Source: Sphingobium sp. Cam5-1 (GTDB lineage Bacteria; Pseudomonadota; Alphaproteobacteria; Sphingomonadales; Sphingomonadaceae). Taken from it: DNA of 64,000 bases. Position numbers and translations under genes: made by a program. The notes beneath the pieces were generated by a model that saw only the letters and a program-made list of their open reading frames with translations, ran no database searches and was not told the DNA's origin. How positions within the stretch are numbered: the stretch's first letter is position 1; every line of letters starts with the position of its first letter. The stretch lies in contig NZ_CP065138.1 of the NCBI RefSeq assembly GCF_015693305.1, positions 2,046,001 through 2,110,000 on the forward strand, in the 5' to 3' direction. Below are positions 9,045-17,478 of the stretch, in pieces.

Positions 9045-10913
9045 TTATAATTCCTCCAGCGCCGCGCTCGCTTCGATCCAGCTTTCCTCGATCGCTTCGA
9101 GCTTCTTTTCGACCGAAGCGCGGCGGACCATGAGGTCGGTCGTCGTCATCTTCGCCTCGGCACCCGTCGCTGCCTTCGGGTCGAACAGCGCCTGATCGAT
9201 CCGGCTGCGTTCGGCGGAAAGCGTGGCCATCTCCTTTTCCGCCTTGCTGATTGTCGATTTTAGGCTCTTCTGCTTTTCGCGCCATTCGGCTGCGTTGCGC
9301 TTTTCCGCCTTGCGATCTGCCTTGGGCGCGTCCCCGCCGCTGCTGCCGCCATCCGCCTTGCGCAAGATGATGTCGGTATAATCGTCCAGGCTGCCATCGA
9401 AGGGCTGGGCCGTGCCGCCGTCCACCAGAACGAGGCGGTCGGCCACCAGCTCGATCATGTGGCGGTCGTGGCTGACGATGACGACGGCGCCCGAATATTC
9501 ATTGAGCGCCTGCACCAACGCTTCGCGGCTGTCGACGTCCAGGTGGTTGGTCGGTTCGTCGAGGATCAGGAGGTGCGGCGCGTCACGGGTGATCAGCGCC
9601 AGCGCGAGCCGGGCGCGTTCCCCGCCTGACATGGAGCCGACCTGCTGCGTAGCCCGCTCGCCCGAAAAGCCGAAGCGGCCAAGCTGCGCGCGGACCGCGC
9701 CCGGCGTCGCGCCTTTCATCACGCGCGTCATGTGTTGTAGCGGCGTGTCGGCGATGTCGAGTTCTTCCACCTGATATTGGGTGAAATAGCCGACATTCAT
9801 CTTGGCCGAACTGTTCATCGCCCCTTCCATCGGCGCCAGTTGGGCGGCGATCAGGCGGGCCAGCGTGGTCTTGCCGTTGCCGTTGCGGCCAAGCAGCGCC
9901 AGCCGGTCGTCGGGATCGATGCGCAGGTTCACCCGGCGCAGCACAGGCGTGTCGCCATAGCCGACCGCCGCCATGTCCATGGTGATGAGCGGCGGGCGCA
10001 ATTCGGGCGGGCTGGGGAATGCGAAGGACAGCGACGGGTCCTCGATCGCGGCGGCGATGGGCTGCATCTTCGCCAGCGCCTTGGCGCGCGACTGGGCCTG
10101 CTTGGCGGTCGAGGCGCGGGCGGAGTTGCGGGCGACATAGTCCTGCAACTTCTCGCGCTCGGCCTGCTGCTTTACGCGCGCGGCCTCCTGCTGGGCCAGG
10201 CGTTCGGCGCGCTGCCGTTCGAACGCATCGTAACCGCCGGGATAAAGGGTGATCTTCCCGCCTTCCAGATGCAGGATATAATCGACCACATTGTTGAGCA
10301 GGTCGCGCTCATGGCTGATCACAACCACGGTGCCGCGATAATTTTTGAGGAAGCTTTCCAGCCACATCGTCGCTTCAAGATCGAGGTGGTTGCTGGGTTC
10401 GTCGAGCAGCAGCAGGTCAGGCTCGGAAAAGAGCAGCGCGGCGAGCGCGACGCGCATCTTCCAGCCGCCCGAGTAGCTGTCGAGCGGACGTCCCTGCATT
10501 TCTTCGTCAAAGCCAAGGCCCACGAGAATGCGGGCTGCCCGAGCGGGCGCGGTATAGGCGTCGATCGCCATCAGCCGCTCGTAAATATGGCCGAGGCGAT
10601 CGGGATCATGGGTCGCTTCGCTCTCCGCCATCAGGGCGGCGCGTTCCTTGTCGGCGGCCAGCACGGTTTCGAAGGGCGTCGCCGTCCCGGTGGGCGCTTC
10701 CTGCGCGATATAGCCAAGGCGCGTGTCGCGCGGCATGTCGCAACCGCCATCGTCGGGGTCGAGTTGCCCGATCATGACCTTCATCAGCGTGGACTTGCCC
10801 GCGCCGTTGCGACCGATCAAACCCACACGGCTGCGCGGCGGCAGTGCGGCACTGGCGCGGTCGATGATGGTACGGCCACCCAGCCGCACGGTGATGTCCC
10901 TGATATTCAGCAT
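9045..10913 (-). CDS. ABC-F family ATPase (Uup/YheS-like)
   Basis: 622-aa soluble protein with two ABC ATPase domains and no membrane segment. The first Walker A is GRNGAGKST (34-42) and the first signature YSGGW. A charged interdomain linker (AEREKLQDYVARNSARAS...) follows, then the second Walker A GRNGNGKTT and signature MSGGERAR. Both Walker B motifs read LLLDEPSNHLD or LILDEPTNHLD, typical of ABC-F. The last 90 residues form a Lys/Glu-rich coiled coil like Uup/YheS. These proteins act on ribosomes to relieve stalled or distorted states. Start at ATG 10913 (MLNIRDI) is preferred over the open frame back to 10997. Confidence 0.9.
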   Translation of the reverse strand: MLNIRDITVRLGGRTIIDRASAALPPRSRVGLIGRNGAGKSTLMKVMIGQLDPDDGGCDMPRDTRLGYIAQEAPTGTATPFETVLAADKERAALMAESEATHDPDRLGHIYERLMAIDAYTAPARAARILVGLGFDEEMQGRPLDSYSGGWKMRVALAALLFSEPDLLLLDEPSNHLDLEATMWLESFLKNYRGTVVVISHERDLLNNVVDYILHLEGGKITLYPGGYDAFERQRAERLAQQEAARVKQQAEREKLQDYVARNSARASTAKQAQSRAKALAKMQPIAAAIEDPSLSFAFPSPPELRPPLITMDMAAVGYGDTPVLRRVNLRIDPDDRLALLGRNGNGKTTLARLIAAQLAPMEGAMNSSAKMNVGYFTQYQVEELDIADTPLQHMTRVMKGATPGAVRAQLGRFGFSGERATQQVGSMSGGERARLALALITRDAPHLLILDEPTNHLDVDSREALVQALNEYSGAVVIVSHDRHMIELVADRLVLVDGGTAQPFDGSLDDYTDIILRKADGGSSGGDAPKADRKAEKRNAAEWREKQKSLKSTISKAEKEMATLSAERSRIDQALFDPKAATGAEAKMTTTDLMVRRASVEKKLEAIEESWIEASAALEEL

Positions 10914-11203
10914 GGGGCGCCCTGTAGCAGAGCCGCGCAAGGTGGTGAAGGTGCGGGCGGGGAGTTTTGCAGCCACGCAAGGCGTTGCAAAGTTCACACC
11001 GTTGTGGCCGACGCATTTGCGTGGGTACGGACGGGTGGCGTCGATTTCGCAATAGGAGAATTTTTGCGAAGTGACGCCCGGACCCTTGGGGGACGGGTTT
11101 CACGGTGGGAAAGAGCCGATAGCGCCATGCCATGGATCGGCCCCTGTAGGAAAGCGCGGCGGAGGGACGCAATGCCTGTTCGGTCCTCGCGGAGGTCAGG
11201 TGC

Positions 11204-13483
11204 TTATCGGACGGACGTGGGCGCAGTCTCCTCCGCGTAGAGAGTGAACTGGCTGTGAAGGCCGCCCTCGGACGATTGCCCGAGCCAGAGGTCGAACAGG
11301 CCGGGTTCGGCAATGATGCGATTGCCCGATCCGACGAATTGCAGATCGCTGCGAGACAGGGAGAAGCGCACCGTCTTGCTCTCTCCCGGCCCGAGCGTGA
11401 CACGCTCGATTCGCTTCAACTCGCGCACGGGACGGGTACGGCTGGCCACGCGATCGCGGATATAGAGTTGCACCACTTCGCTGCCCCGCCGGTCGCCCTT
11501 GTTGGTCAGCCGCGCCGTCACCTCGATCGCGCGGTCCCAGCGCAGGGCAGTGTCGGACAGCTTCAGATTGTCGAGGGTGAATGTGGTGTAGCTCAGGCCA
11601 TGGCCGAAGGGATAGCGGGCGCTGTTGTCCGTCGTCATGTAGCGCGCGCGATATTCGGTGCGGTTGTCGATTACCGGACGGCCGGTGGACTTGCGGTCGT
11701 AGAAGAAAGGTTCCTGCCCCGATTCCCAGGGGAAGCTGACCGGCAGCTTGGCGGAAGGATCGACCCGGCCGAACAGGATGTCGGCGATGGCATGGCCCGC
11801 TTCCGATCCCAGGAACCATGTGGCGAGGACAGCCTGGGCGCTTCCGACCGATCCATGCAGCGCAAGAGCACGGCCGTGACGCAGCAGCACGATGACAGGC
11901 TTGCCGGTGGCCGCCACCGCGTCGGCCAGCACCTGCTGGGGCGGCGGCAGTTCGATGACGGTGCGCGATTGCGCCTCCCCCGACATGTCCTGCGATTCGC
12001 CGAGGGCGAGCAGGATGATGTCGGCAGCCTTTGCCGCCTCGACCGCCTGAGCGATGCCGCCGTCGATCGGCGTCATGATGTCGCAGCCCTTGGCTATGCT
12101 CAGCTGGGTAGGGTCGGGCATGGCGGCACGCAGCCCGGCGGCAATGTCGACGCCCTTCCCCTTGTCGCCGTAAAAGGCCCAGGGGCCGTAGAGATTGTCC
12201 CGATCCTCACCGAACGGGCCGATCAGCGCGATCTTCTGGCGCTTGGCAGGATCGATCGGCAGGACGCCGCTGTTCTGGAGCAGCACGATTGAGCGGCCCG
12301 CCGCTTCCCGCGCCAAGGCGCGATGGGCGGGCGTAAATATGCGGGTTCTTTCCGCCTCTTCGCTGATCGAGCGGTAAGGATTGTCGAACAGGCCGATCGC
12401 CATCTTCACATAGAGAATGCGGCGCACGGCGACGTCGAGCGTGCCCATCGGCACCGCGCCGCTCTTCACCAGATCGGGCAAGTGGCGGATATAGAGGCCG
12501 CTCTGCATCGACATGTCGACACCCGCTAGCACGGCGAGGCGCGCGGCGTCGCGTTCATCCTCCGCAAAGCCGTGAGCGACCAATTCTTCGTCAGCTGTAT
12601 AGTCGGAAAAGACGAAGCCCCGGAACTTCATCTCGCCGCGCAGCAGATCGGTGAGCAGTTCGCGGTCGGCGGTGGCGGGCACGCCGTTGATCTCGCTGAA
12701 CGCCGCCATGGTCGTGAGCGCTCCCGCCGCGAAGGCTGAACCGAAGGGCGGCAGATGGGTTTCGCGCAGCGTTTCCTCGGAAATATCGACGCTGCCATAT
12801 TCAAGGCCGGCCGCGACCGCGCCATAAGCGGCGAAATGTTTTGGGCAGGCGAGCAGCGAATCGTCCCGGCGCAGGTCGCGCCCCTGAAATCCGCGTACGC
12901 GGGCAGCGGCGAACAGGCTACCGAGATAGACATCCTCCCCCGCCCCTTCGACCACCCGGCCCCAACGCTGGTCGCGCGCGACATCCACCATGGGCGCAAA
13001 GGTCAGATGCAGGCCCGCCGCGCTTGCCTCCTGCGCCATGGCACGGGCGGTGCGTTCGGCAAGGGCGGGGTCGAAGCTCGCGGCCTCCGCCAATGGCACG
13101 GGAAAGATGGTCTTTAGCCCATGGATGACGTCGCCCGCCAGCAACAAGGGGATGCCAAGACGGCTTTCCTTGACGGCGATGTCCTGCGCGCGGCGGGCGC
13201 CTGCCACGCCGATGCCGTTGAACAGGCACCCTACCCGGCCCTTGCGCACCTCTTCGGCCAGCCGCTTTTCATCCTGGATGCCGACTTGGGGATTGGGCGG
13301 GTTATAGGGGCGGAAGCTGTCGGTGAGGCAGGTCATCTGGCCCGCTTTTTCCTCCACCGTCATGCGGGCGATCAGGGCATCGACGCGCTCCACTTCCGTT
13401 TGGGCGAGCGCCCGGTGCGCGAAGGGAAAGGCGACGGAGCCGGACAGGGCGGCAGCCAGGAAGGCGCGACGGTCGATGGTCAT
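11204..13483 (-). CDS. bglX: Exported glycoside hydrolase family 3 beta-glucosidase (BglX-like)
   Basis: 759-aa GH3 enzyme hydrolysing beta-glucosides, probably in the periplasm. The N-terminus has a twin-arginine signal (DRRAFLAAALSG, cleavage after AHRALAQ), so it is exported folded. The first domain is a TIM barrel with RWGRVVEGAGEDVYL and KHFAAYGA, and the likely nucleophile Asp294 lies in FVFSDYTADEEL. The second alpha/beta domain begins near residue 390. The last 150 residues are a fibronectin-III-like domain (FGHGLSYTTF, LTNKGDRRGSEVVQLYI). Length and order match BglX. It stands alone with no sugar-uptake genes nearby. The exact glycan is not deducible. Confidence 0.92.
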   Translation of the reverse strand: MTIDRRAFLAAALSGSVAFPFAHRALAQTEVERVDALIARMTVEEKAGQMTCLTDSFRPYNPPNPQVGIQDEKRLAEEVRKGRVGCLFNGIGVAGARRAQDIAVKESRLGIPLLLAGDVIHGLKTIFPVPLAEAASFDPALAERTARAMAQEASAAGLHLTFAPMVDVARDQRWGRVVEGAGEDVYLGSLFAAARVRGFQGRDLRRDDSLLACPKHFAAYGAVAAGLEYGSVDISEETLRETHLPPFGSAFAAGALTTMAAFSEINGVPATADRELLTDLLRGEMKFRGFVFSDYTADEELVAHGFAEDERDAARLAVLAGVDMSMQSGLYIRHLPDLVKSGAVPMGTLDVAVRRILYVKMAIGLFDNPYRSISEEAERTRIFTPAHRALAREAAGRSIVLLQNSGVLPIDPAKRQKIALIGPFGEDRDNLYGPWAFYGDKGKGVDIAAGLRAAMPDPTQLSIAKGCDIMTPIDGGIAQAVEAAKAADIILLALGESQDMSGEAQSRTVIELPPPQQVLADAVAATGKPVIVLLRHGRALALHGSVGSAQAVLATWFLGSEAGHAIADILFGRVDPSAKLPVSFPWESGQEPFFYDRKSTGRPVIDNRTEYRARYMTTDNSARYPFGHGLSYTTFTLDNLKLSDTALRWDRAIEVTARLTNKGDRRGSEVVQLYIRDRVASRTRPVRELKRIERVTLGPGESKTVRFSLSRSDLQFVGSGNRIIAEPGLFDLWLGQSSEGGLHSQFTLYAEETAPTSVR

Positions 13484-13553
13484 TGCGCAGCAGCGTAACG
13501 GATGATTGTTGCCGCGCCAACGCCCGGCTCCGCCATATGGTGCCGCCGCGCGA

Positions 13554-13874
13554 TCAGGTGGGGGCGAACAGCTTCGTCCCCATGACGCCGATGACGATCA
13601 GCGCCATGAAACCGGCCTGTACAGGGGCGACGCGATCGCCGAACAGGATCATGCCACCGATGATGACGCCGACGGCGCCAAGGCCGGTCCAGATCGCATA
13701 GGCGGTTCCCGCAGGAATGCCCTTCATCGCGAGCGCCAACAGGCCCATATTGAGGAAGCTCAAGGCGATCGGCACGGCCGACGCCTGCCAACTGCCGACG
13801 GTCGCCGCCCATTTAAGGCTGAGCGCCCAGCAAATTTCAGTGAATATAGCAATGCCAAGCACAAGCCACGCCAT
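13554..13874 (-). CDS. Small multidrug resistance family exporter (SugE/Gdx-like)
   Basis: 106-aa inner-membrane protein with four hydrophobic helices. The essential proton/substrate glutamate is Glu13 in FTEICWALSLKW. The loop GTAYAIWTGLGAVG is typical of the SugE/Gdx branch, which exports guanidinium and small quaternary ammonium ions as an antiparallel dimer in exchange for protons. Assignment to Gdx rather than a general drug exporter rests on that motif. I saw no guanidine riboswitch (mini-ykkC type) in the 100 bases upstream, so guanidine-dependent control is not supported. The tRNA-Tyr gene lies immediately upstream on the same strand. Confidence 0.85.
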   Translation of the reverse strand: MAWLVLGIAIFTEICWALSLKWAATVGSWQASAVPIALSFLNMGLLALAMKGIPAGTAYAIWTGLGAVGVIIGGMILFGDRVAPVQAGFMALIVIGVMGTKLFAPT

Positions 13875-13972
13875 GACCAGCGTTCCTTATTTCAGGCGGG
13901 CTCGGGTGAAAGGCACGCGAGCCGGAAACCCGAAAGAGGCGGCGCGCCCAAAAGCCAAATAGGCTGTAGGGG

Positions 13973-14059
13973 TGGTGGACAGGGCTGGATTCGAACCAGC
14001 GTACGGGAAACCCGGGCAGATTTACAGTCTGCTGCCTTTAACCACTCGGCCACCTGTCC
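13973..14059 (-). tRNA. tRNA-Tyr (anticodon GTA)
   Basis: 87 bases including an encoded 3' CCA. The acceptor stem is GGACAGG/CCTGTCC, the D-loop region reads TGGCCGAGTGG, the anticodon arm CAGACTGTAAATCTG has GTA in the loop, the long variable arm is that of a class II tRNA, and the T-arm has GGTTCGAATCC. No integrase gene or repeated tRNA fragment is nearby, so it does not look like a used attachment site. Confidence 0.96.
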
Positions 14060-14164
14060 AGTGCCCTGACGCGGCGGGCAAAACTGCCTTTACCACGCTG
14101 GAGGCGCGCTCAATGGCGAATGGAGGCTTGCCTGTCAATGGCCGGATGTGAAAAGAGCACTTCC

Positions 14165-14905
14165 ATGAAAAAAGGACATCGCAGCGCAAAGCCCAAGGGC
14201 AACTTCCCCCGCTTCTACGGGCGGCATGCCGTCATCGCAGCTCTCGCCAATCCGAACCGGGTGGTCCGGAAAATCTGGGGCACGCGCGACGCGCTCAATG
14301 CGCTGGACCTGCCGCCAGTGCTGCCCATCGTCTATGCCGATGTGGCGGACCTTGGCCGCATGGTGCCTTCGGACGCGCCGCACCAGGGCATCGTCGCGGA
14401 GGTTGAGCCGCTGGATGACGTATGGCTTGGCGACGCACTGGAAGCGGGTCAGGACGACAAGCGGCCCGTGCTGGTGCTCGATCAGGTGACCGATCCGCAT
14501 AATGTGGGCGCGATCCTTCGGTCGGCGGCGGCGTTCGACGCGCTGTGCATCGTGACGCAGGACAGGCATGCGCCGCCTGAATCGGGCGTGCTGGCTCGCT
14601 CCGCGTCCGGCGCGCTGGAAATCGTGCCGTGGGTGCGCGTGGTGAACCTTGCGCGCGCGCTCGATGAGATTGCCGAGGCGGGATATTGGCGCATTGGCCT
14701 GGATGGTGAGGCCGATACGACATTGGGCGACGCTATAGGCGAATCGCGTGTTGCCTTGGTGCTGGGCGCGGAGGGTGAAGGGCTGCGCCACAACAGCATG
14801 GCCCATTGCGATATTTTGGCTAAACTGCCGATCAGCCCGCGCATGGAGAGCCTGAACGTCTCCAACGCGGCTGCGATCGCCCTGTACGCCGCCGCGAGCC
14901 GGTAA
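14165..14905 (+). CDS. rlmB: TrmH/SpoU-family rRNA 2'-O-methyltransferase, RlmB-like
   Basis: 246 aa from ATG 14165; the frame is open to 14120 with two more ATGs. It has the two-part layout of RlmB: a small N-terminal RNA-binding domain (FYGRHAVIAALANPNRVVRKIW), then a SPOUT knot domain. Knot motifs are LDQVTDPHNVGAILRSAAAF (motif 1), LVLGAEGEGLRHNSMAHCDILAKLPI (motif 2) and ESLNVSNAAAIALYAA (motif 3). RlmB methylates G2251 of 23S rRNA in the peptidyl-transferase P loop using SAM. A related target such as a tRNA guanosine cannot be fully excluded. Confidence 0.87.
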   Translation: MKKGHRSAKPKGNFPRFYGRHAVIAALANPNRVVRKIWGTRDALNALDLPPVLPIVYADVADLGRMVPSDAPHQGIVAEVEPLDDVWLGDALEAGQDDKRPVLVLDQVTDPHNVGAILRSAAAFDALCIVTQDRHAPPESGVLARSASGALEIVPWVRVVNLARALDEIAEAGYWRIGLDGEADTTLGDAIGESRVALVLGAEGEGLRHNSMAHCDILAKLPISPRMESLNVSNAAAIALYAAASR

Positions 14906-14954
14906 CGGGGCCACAAAGGTGCGCCTTCCATGGCGCATGGGAACGGGGGACGAC

Positions 14955-15701
14955 ATGGCCGCATTTCTTCGCACCGCTGGCGCTTTAGCCTGCTGCCTGA
15001 TGCTGGGCGCCTGTCTCGTGACGCCGGGCAAGTTCGAATCGACCCTCGACATCCGGGCCGACCGGCAGTTCAGCTTCACTTATAAGGGCGAGATATTGTC
15101 GTCCGAGATGAAGGGACTTGGCTCCTCCTCCAGCACGCCCGGCGATGATCCCATCGGCGACGGTTCCCCGGAAAAGAAGGACAGCGCTCTTCACAAAACC
15201 GCGATGCAGAAGGGGCATGAAGAAGGATTTGGCGGTGGCAGCGGTTCCGGGGACGAGGCGCAAATGCAGGCGATCGCCACTGCCCTTTCGAAGGAGAAGG
15301 GCTTTCGCTCCGCCCGCTATATGGGCAACCATCGGTTCGAGATCGACTATGCGATCAGCGGGCGGCTGACCCACAGCTTCCTCTTCCCCTTCAACAGCGA
15401 CGCGGAAATCGTCCTGCCGTTCGTTGCGATCGAGTTGCGCGGCGACGACAGGGTACGTGTGAAGGCTCCGGGCTATTCCAACGGGTTCGACAAGAGCCGC
15501 GAACCCATGGGGCAAAGCGGATCGGGAGAGGATGCGTCAAAGGCGCTCGACGGCCACTTCACGCTGACCACCAACGCGGAAATCGTCAGCCAGAATCAGG
15601 AGGATGGCGCGCAAAGCACCACCGCGGGCAAGCGGATCGTCTGGCGGATCACCCCGCTGACGAGCGAGGCGCCCATGGCGACGCTGCGCGTCAGCCGGTA
15701 A
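14955..15701 (+). CDS. Predicted lipoprotein of unknown function
   Basis: 248-aa protein with a lipoprotein signal peptide: hydrophobic residues 8-19 and lipobox LGAC with Cys20. ATG 14955 is preferred because GGGGGA lies 4 bases upstream and it gives a compact signal. A Gly/Ser-rich flexible stretch spans about residues 60-95. The C-terminal half looks beta-rich (RYMGNHRFEIDYAISGRLTHSFLFPF; ITPLTSEAPMATLRVSR). The residue after the lipid Cys is Leu, not Asp, so outer-membrane sorting is expected. I do not recognise a family. It follows rlmB by 49 bases and may be co-transcribed. Confidence 0.75.
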   Translation: MAAFLRTAGALACCLMLGACLVTPGKFESTLDIRADRQFSFTYKGEILSSEMKGLGSSSSTPGDDPIGDGSPEKKDSALHKTAMQKGHEEGFGGGSGSGDEAQMQAIATALSKEKGFRSARYMGNHRFEIDYAISGRLTHSFLFPFNSDAEIVLPFVAIELRGDDRVRVKAPGYSNGFDKSREPMGQSGSGEDASKALDGHFTLTTNAEIVSQNQEDGAQSTTAGKRIVWRITPLTSEAPMATLRVSR

Positions 15702-15722
15702 CGGGCGCCCCGATCGAGAGGA

Positions 15723-16040
15723 TCAGTCTTCCGGCGCGATGGTGACGCGCAGGCCGTCCAGATCGTCGTTCATCACCAGCTGGCACGACAGGCGGCTGCT
15801 CTCATTGCGATGATCGGAACTGTCGAGCAGGTCGTTTTCGTCTTCGCTCAGTGCAGGCAACTTGTCCGCGAAGGCGGGATCGACATAGACATGGCAGGTG
15901 GCGCAGGAGCAGCAACCGCCGCACAGCGCCAGAAGCTCGTCAAAGCCGTTGTCACGGATGACTTCCATCACGGACAGGCCGCTGTCGCCCTCGACAGCCT
16001 GCTCTTCACCCGCACGGTTGACCACTATCAGTTTAGGCAT
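15723..16040 (-). CDS. Adrenodoxin-type [2Fe-2S] ferredoxin
   Basis: 105-aa electron carrier. The cluster ligands follow the adrenodoxin/putidaredoxin pattern C-x5-C-x2-C ([10 protein letters not shown]), with the fourth Cys in RLSCQL. The family C-terminal segment L-x-V-x-I is present (LRVTIAPED). Such ferredoxins supply electrons to cytochromes P450, oxygenases or Fe-S and cofactor assembly. Start at ATG 16040 (MPKLIVV) is standard; five extra in-frame codons precede it. No partner reductase or P450 is adjacent, so the client is unknown. Confidence 0.92.
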   Translation of the reverse strand: MPKLIVVNRAGEEQAVEGDSGLSVMEVIRDNGFDELLALCGGCCSCATCHVYVDPAFADKLPALSEDENDLLDSSDHRNESSRLSCQLVMNDDLDGLRVTIAPED

Positions 16041-16118
16041 GTACCTCGATCCCAAAATTTTCCACCGCCGCTCATAGGCGGGGGCGCCGATAAATCAAGA
16101 GCCGGAAACAAGCAGAGC

Positions 16119-16736
16119 ATGGTCACCACCCCGGAACAGCTGCGCGAAAGCCTGGACGCGATCGCCGACCTCGAACCCGGTTTTGCCGCTGCGTTAGCGC
16201 GGGTCGGCTATCCCCTGCCGCGCGTGCGGGAGCCGGGCTACGAGACGCTGCTGCGCACCATCGTCGGTCAGCAGGTGAGCGTAGCGTCGGCCGCCGCCGT
16301 CTGGCGCAAGCTGGAGGCGGAACTGGGCGAGGGATGCGCGCCGGAACAGCTGCTCTCCCGCGATCTCGACGCGCTCCGCGCCTGCGGCCTGTCCCGTCAG
16401 AAGCAGGGCTATGCCCGGAGCCTCGCTGAACTGGTCACCAGCGGGCAGATTGACCTGCATGCCCTGCCAGAGGATGATGAGGAGGCGATTGCCCTCCTCA
16501 CCCAGATCAAGGGCATCGGCCGCTGGTCAGCCGAAATCTATCTGCTGTTCGCCGAAGGTCGGCCCGACATCTGGCCTGCGGGCGACCTCGCCGTACAGAT
16601 CGAGGTGGGCCGCATCCTTGGCCTGCCCGAACGACCCAGCGAGCGCGAGACGCGGGCGCTTGCCGAACGGTGGCGGCCCCATAGGGGCGCCGCCGCGATC
16701 ATGGCCTGGCATCATTATAATACGGAGGTACTCTAA
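16119..16736 (+). CDS. DNA-3-methyladenine glycosylase II (AlkA-like)
   Basis: 205-aa base-excision repair glycosylase of the HhH-GPD superfamily that removes alkylated purines. Visible are LLRTIVGQQVSVASA near residue 45, the helix-hairpin-helix IKGIGRWSAEIYLL near 130, and the catalytic aspartate Asp156 in AGDLAVQ. It lacks the N-terminal domain of E. coli AlkA, and no C-terminal Fe-S cysteines are present, as in compact bacterial AlkA/Mag1-type enzymes. Start at ATG 16119 matches family N-termini, although the frame is open to 15810 over the ferredoxin. The next small gene starts 4 bases after its stop. Confidence 0.9.
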   Translation: MVTTPEQLRESLDAIADLEPGFAAALARVGYPLPRVREPGYETLLRTIVGQQVSVASAAAVWRKLEAELGEGCAPEQLLSRDLDALRACGLSRQKQGYARSLAELVTSGQIDLHALPEDDEEAIALLTQIKGIGRWSAEIYLLFAEGRPDIWPAGDLAVQIEVGRILGLPERPSERETRALAERWRPHRGAAAIMAWHHYNTEVL

Positions 16737-16740
16737 ACCC

Positions 16741-16971
16741 ATGTCCCTGCCCCATGCCCGCTACATCGTCCTGGAACATGAGGGCGTCTGGAAGATCAAT
16801 CTCGACAACCGCTATTATGGCCCCTTCGCCACCCGTGACGCCGCTGTCGAAAACGCGACCGAAACGGCGCGCAAGGCCGGGGATGGTGGCTACCCCGCCA
16901 GCGTCCTGCTGATGCAGGGAACCACGTTCGATACGCTCTGGACGAACCAGGAAGACGCTGCGTCTTCCTGA
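16741..16971 (+). CDS. Small DUF2188-like protein
   Basis: 76-aa soluble protein: ARYIVLEHEGVWKINLDNRYYGPFATRDAAVENATETARKAG. A short beta-hairpin with Trp, then GPF-T-x-x-A-V and an Ala-rich helix, resembles DUF2188 proteins, whose role is unknown. The AlkA gene ends 4 bases before its ATG, so the two are almost certainly co-transcribed, which might suggest a link to DNA damage; that is inference only. Confidence 0.7.
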   Translation: MSLPHARYIVLEHEGVWKINLDNRYYGPFATRDAAVENATETARKAGDGGYPASVLLMQGTTFDTLWTNQEDAASS

Positions 16972-17040
16972 CTTTTTTCGATTGTTGCGGAACCAGATGG
17001 CGGACTGGACATTATCGGGTCCAGTTTCGCGGGCTGAGGC

Positions 17041-17478
17041 ATGAATAAAAAGGTTCTAATCGTCGAGGACGAAATTTTCGTCGCACTGGAAATCGAGCAG
17101 ATTGTGGAGGACGCGGGTTTCGCGGTCAGCGCCATTGCCGCCGACCGCGAAAGCGCCCTTATGGCCGCCAATGACTGCGATATCGCTTTGGTGGATTTGA
17201 ACCTGCGCGACGGGCCTACCGGGCCGGGCATCGGCATGGAGCTTGCCGCCCGATATGGCGTTCGGGTGATCTATGTCACCGCCAATCCCGCGCAGATCGG
17301 TGTCGCGGCCGAAGCCGCGCTGGGCGTCATAACCAAGCCGTTTCGCCCGCACAGCATTGCCGAAACCCTTCGCCTCGCAGCGTCTGAACAAAGGGATTTG
17401 GTGACAGCCGATATTTACGGCTTCACGCCATTTCAGCCACGGCCCGGCTCATGGAACGGGATGGAATCCACAGGCTGA
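17041..17478 (+). CDS. Single-domain response regulator
   Basis: 145-aa receiver domain without a DNA-binding output. The acidic pocket is Glu9-Asp10, the phospho-acceptor is Asp52 in ALVDLNL, the switch Thr lies in VIYVTANP, and the conserved Lys in ITKPF. Free-standing receivers of this type usually pair with HWE/HisKA_2 sensor kinases. The neighbouring convergent gene is such a kinase, and their 3' ends overlap by 56 bases, so the RR C-terminal tail is encoded antisense to the kinase C-terminus. Pairing with that kinase is likely but unproven. Confidence 0.9.
   Translation: MNKKVLIVEDEIFVALEIEQIVEDAGFAVSAIAADRESALMAANDCDIALVDLNLRDGPTGPGIGMELAARYGVRVIYVTANPAQIGVAAEAALGVITKPFRPHSIAETLRLAASEQRDLVTADIYGFTPFQPRPGSWNGMESTG

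Noticed and set aside
9777..11240. 487-codon plus-strand frame opposite the ABC-F gene
   Set aside because: Antisense shadow of a well-supported two-domain ATPase.
13875..13975. Guanidine riboswitch upstream of the SMR exporter
   Set aside because: No paired ACGR-loop hairpins of mini-ykkC type or other guanidine aptamer could be seen.
13973..14059. tRNA-Tyr as an integration site for a mobile element
   Set aside because: No integrase, no duplicated tRNA end, and ordinary core genes on both sides.
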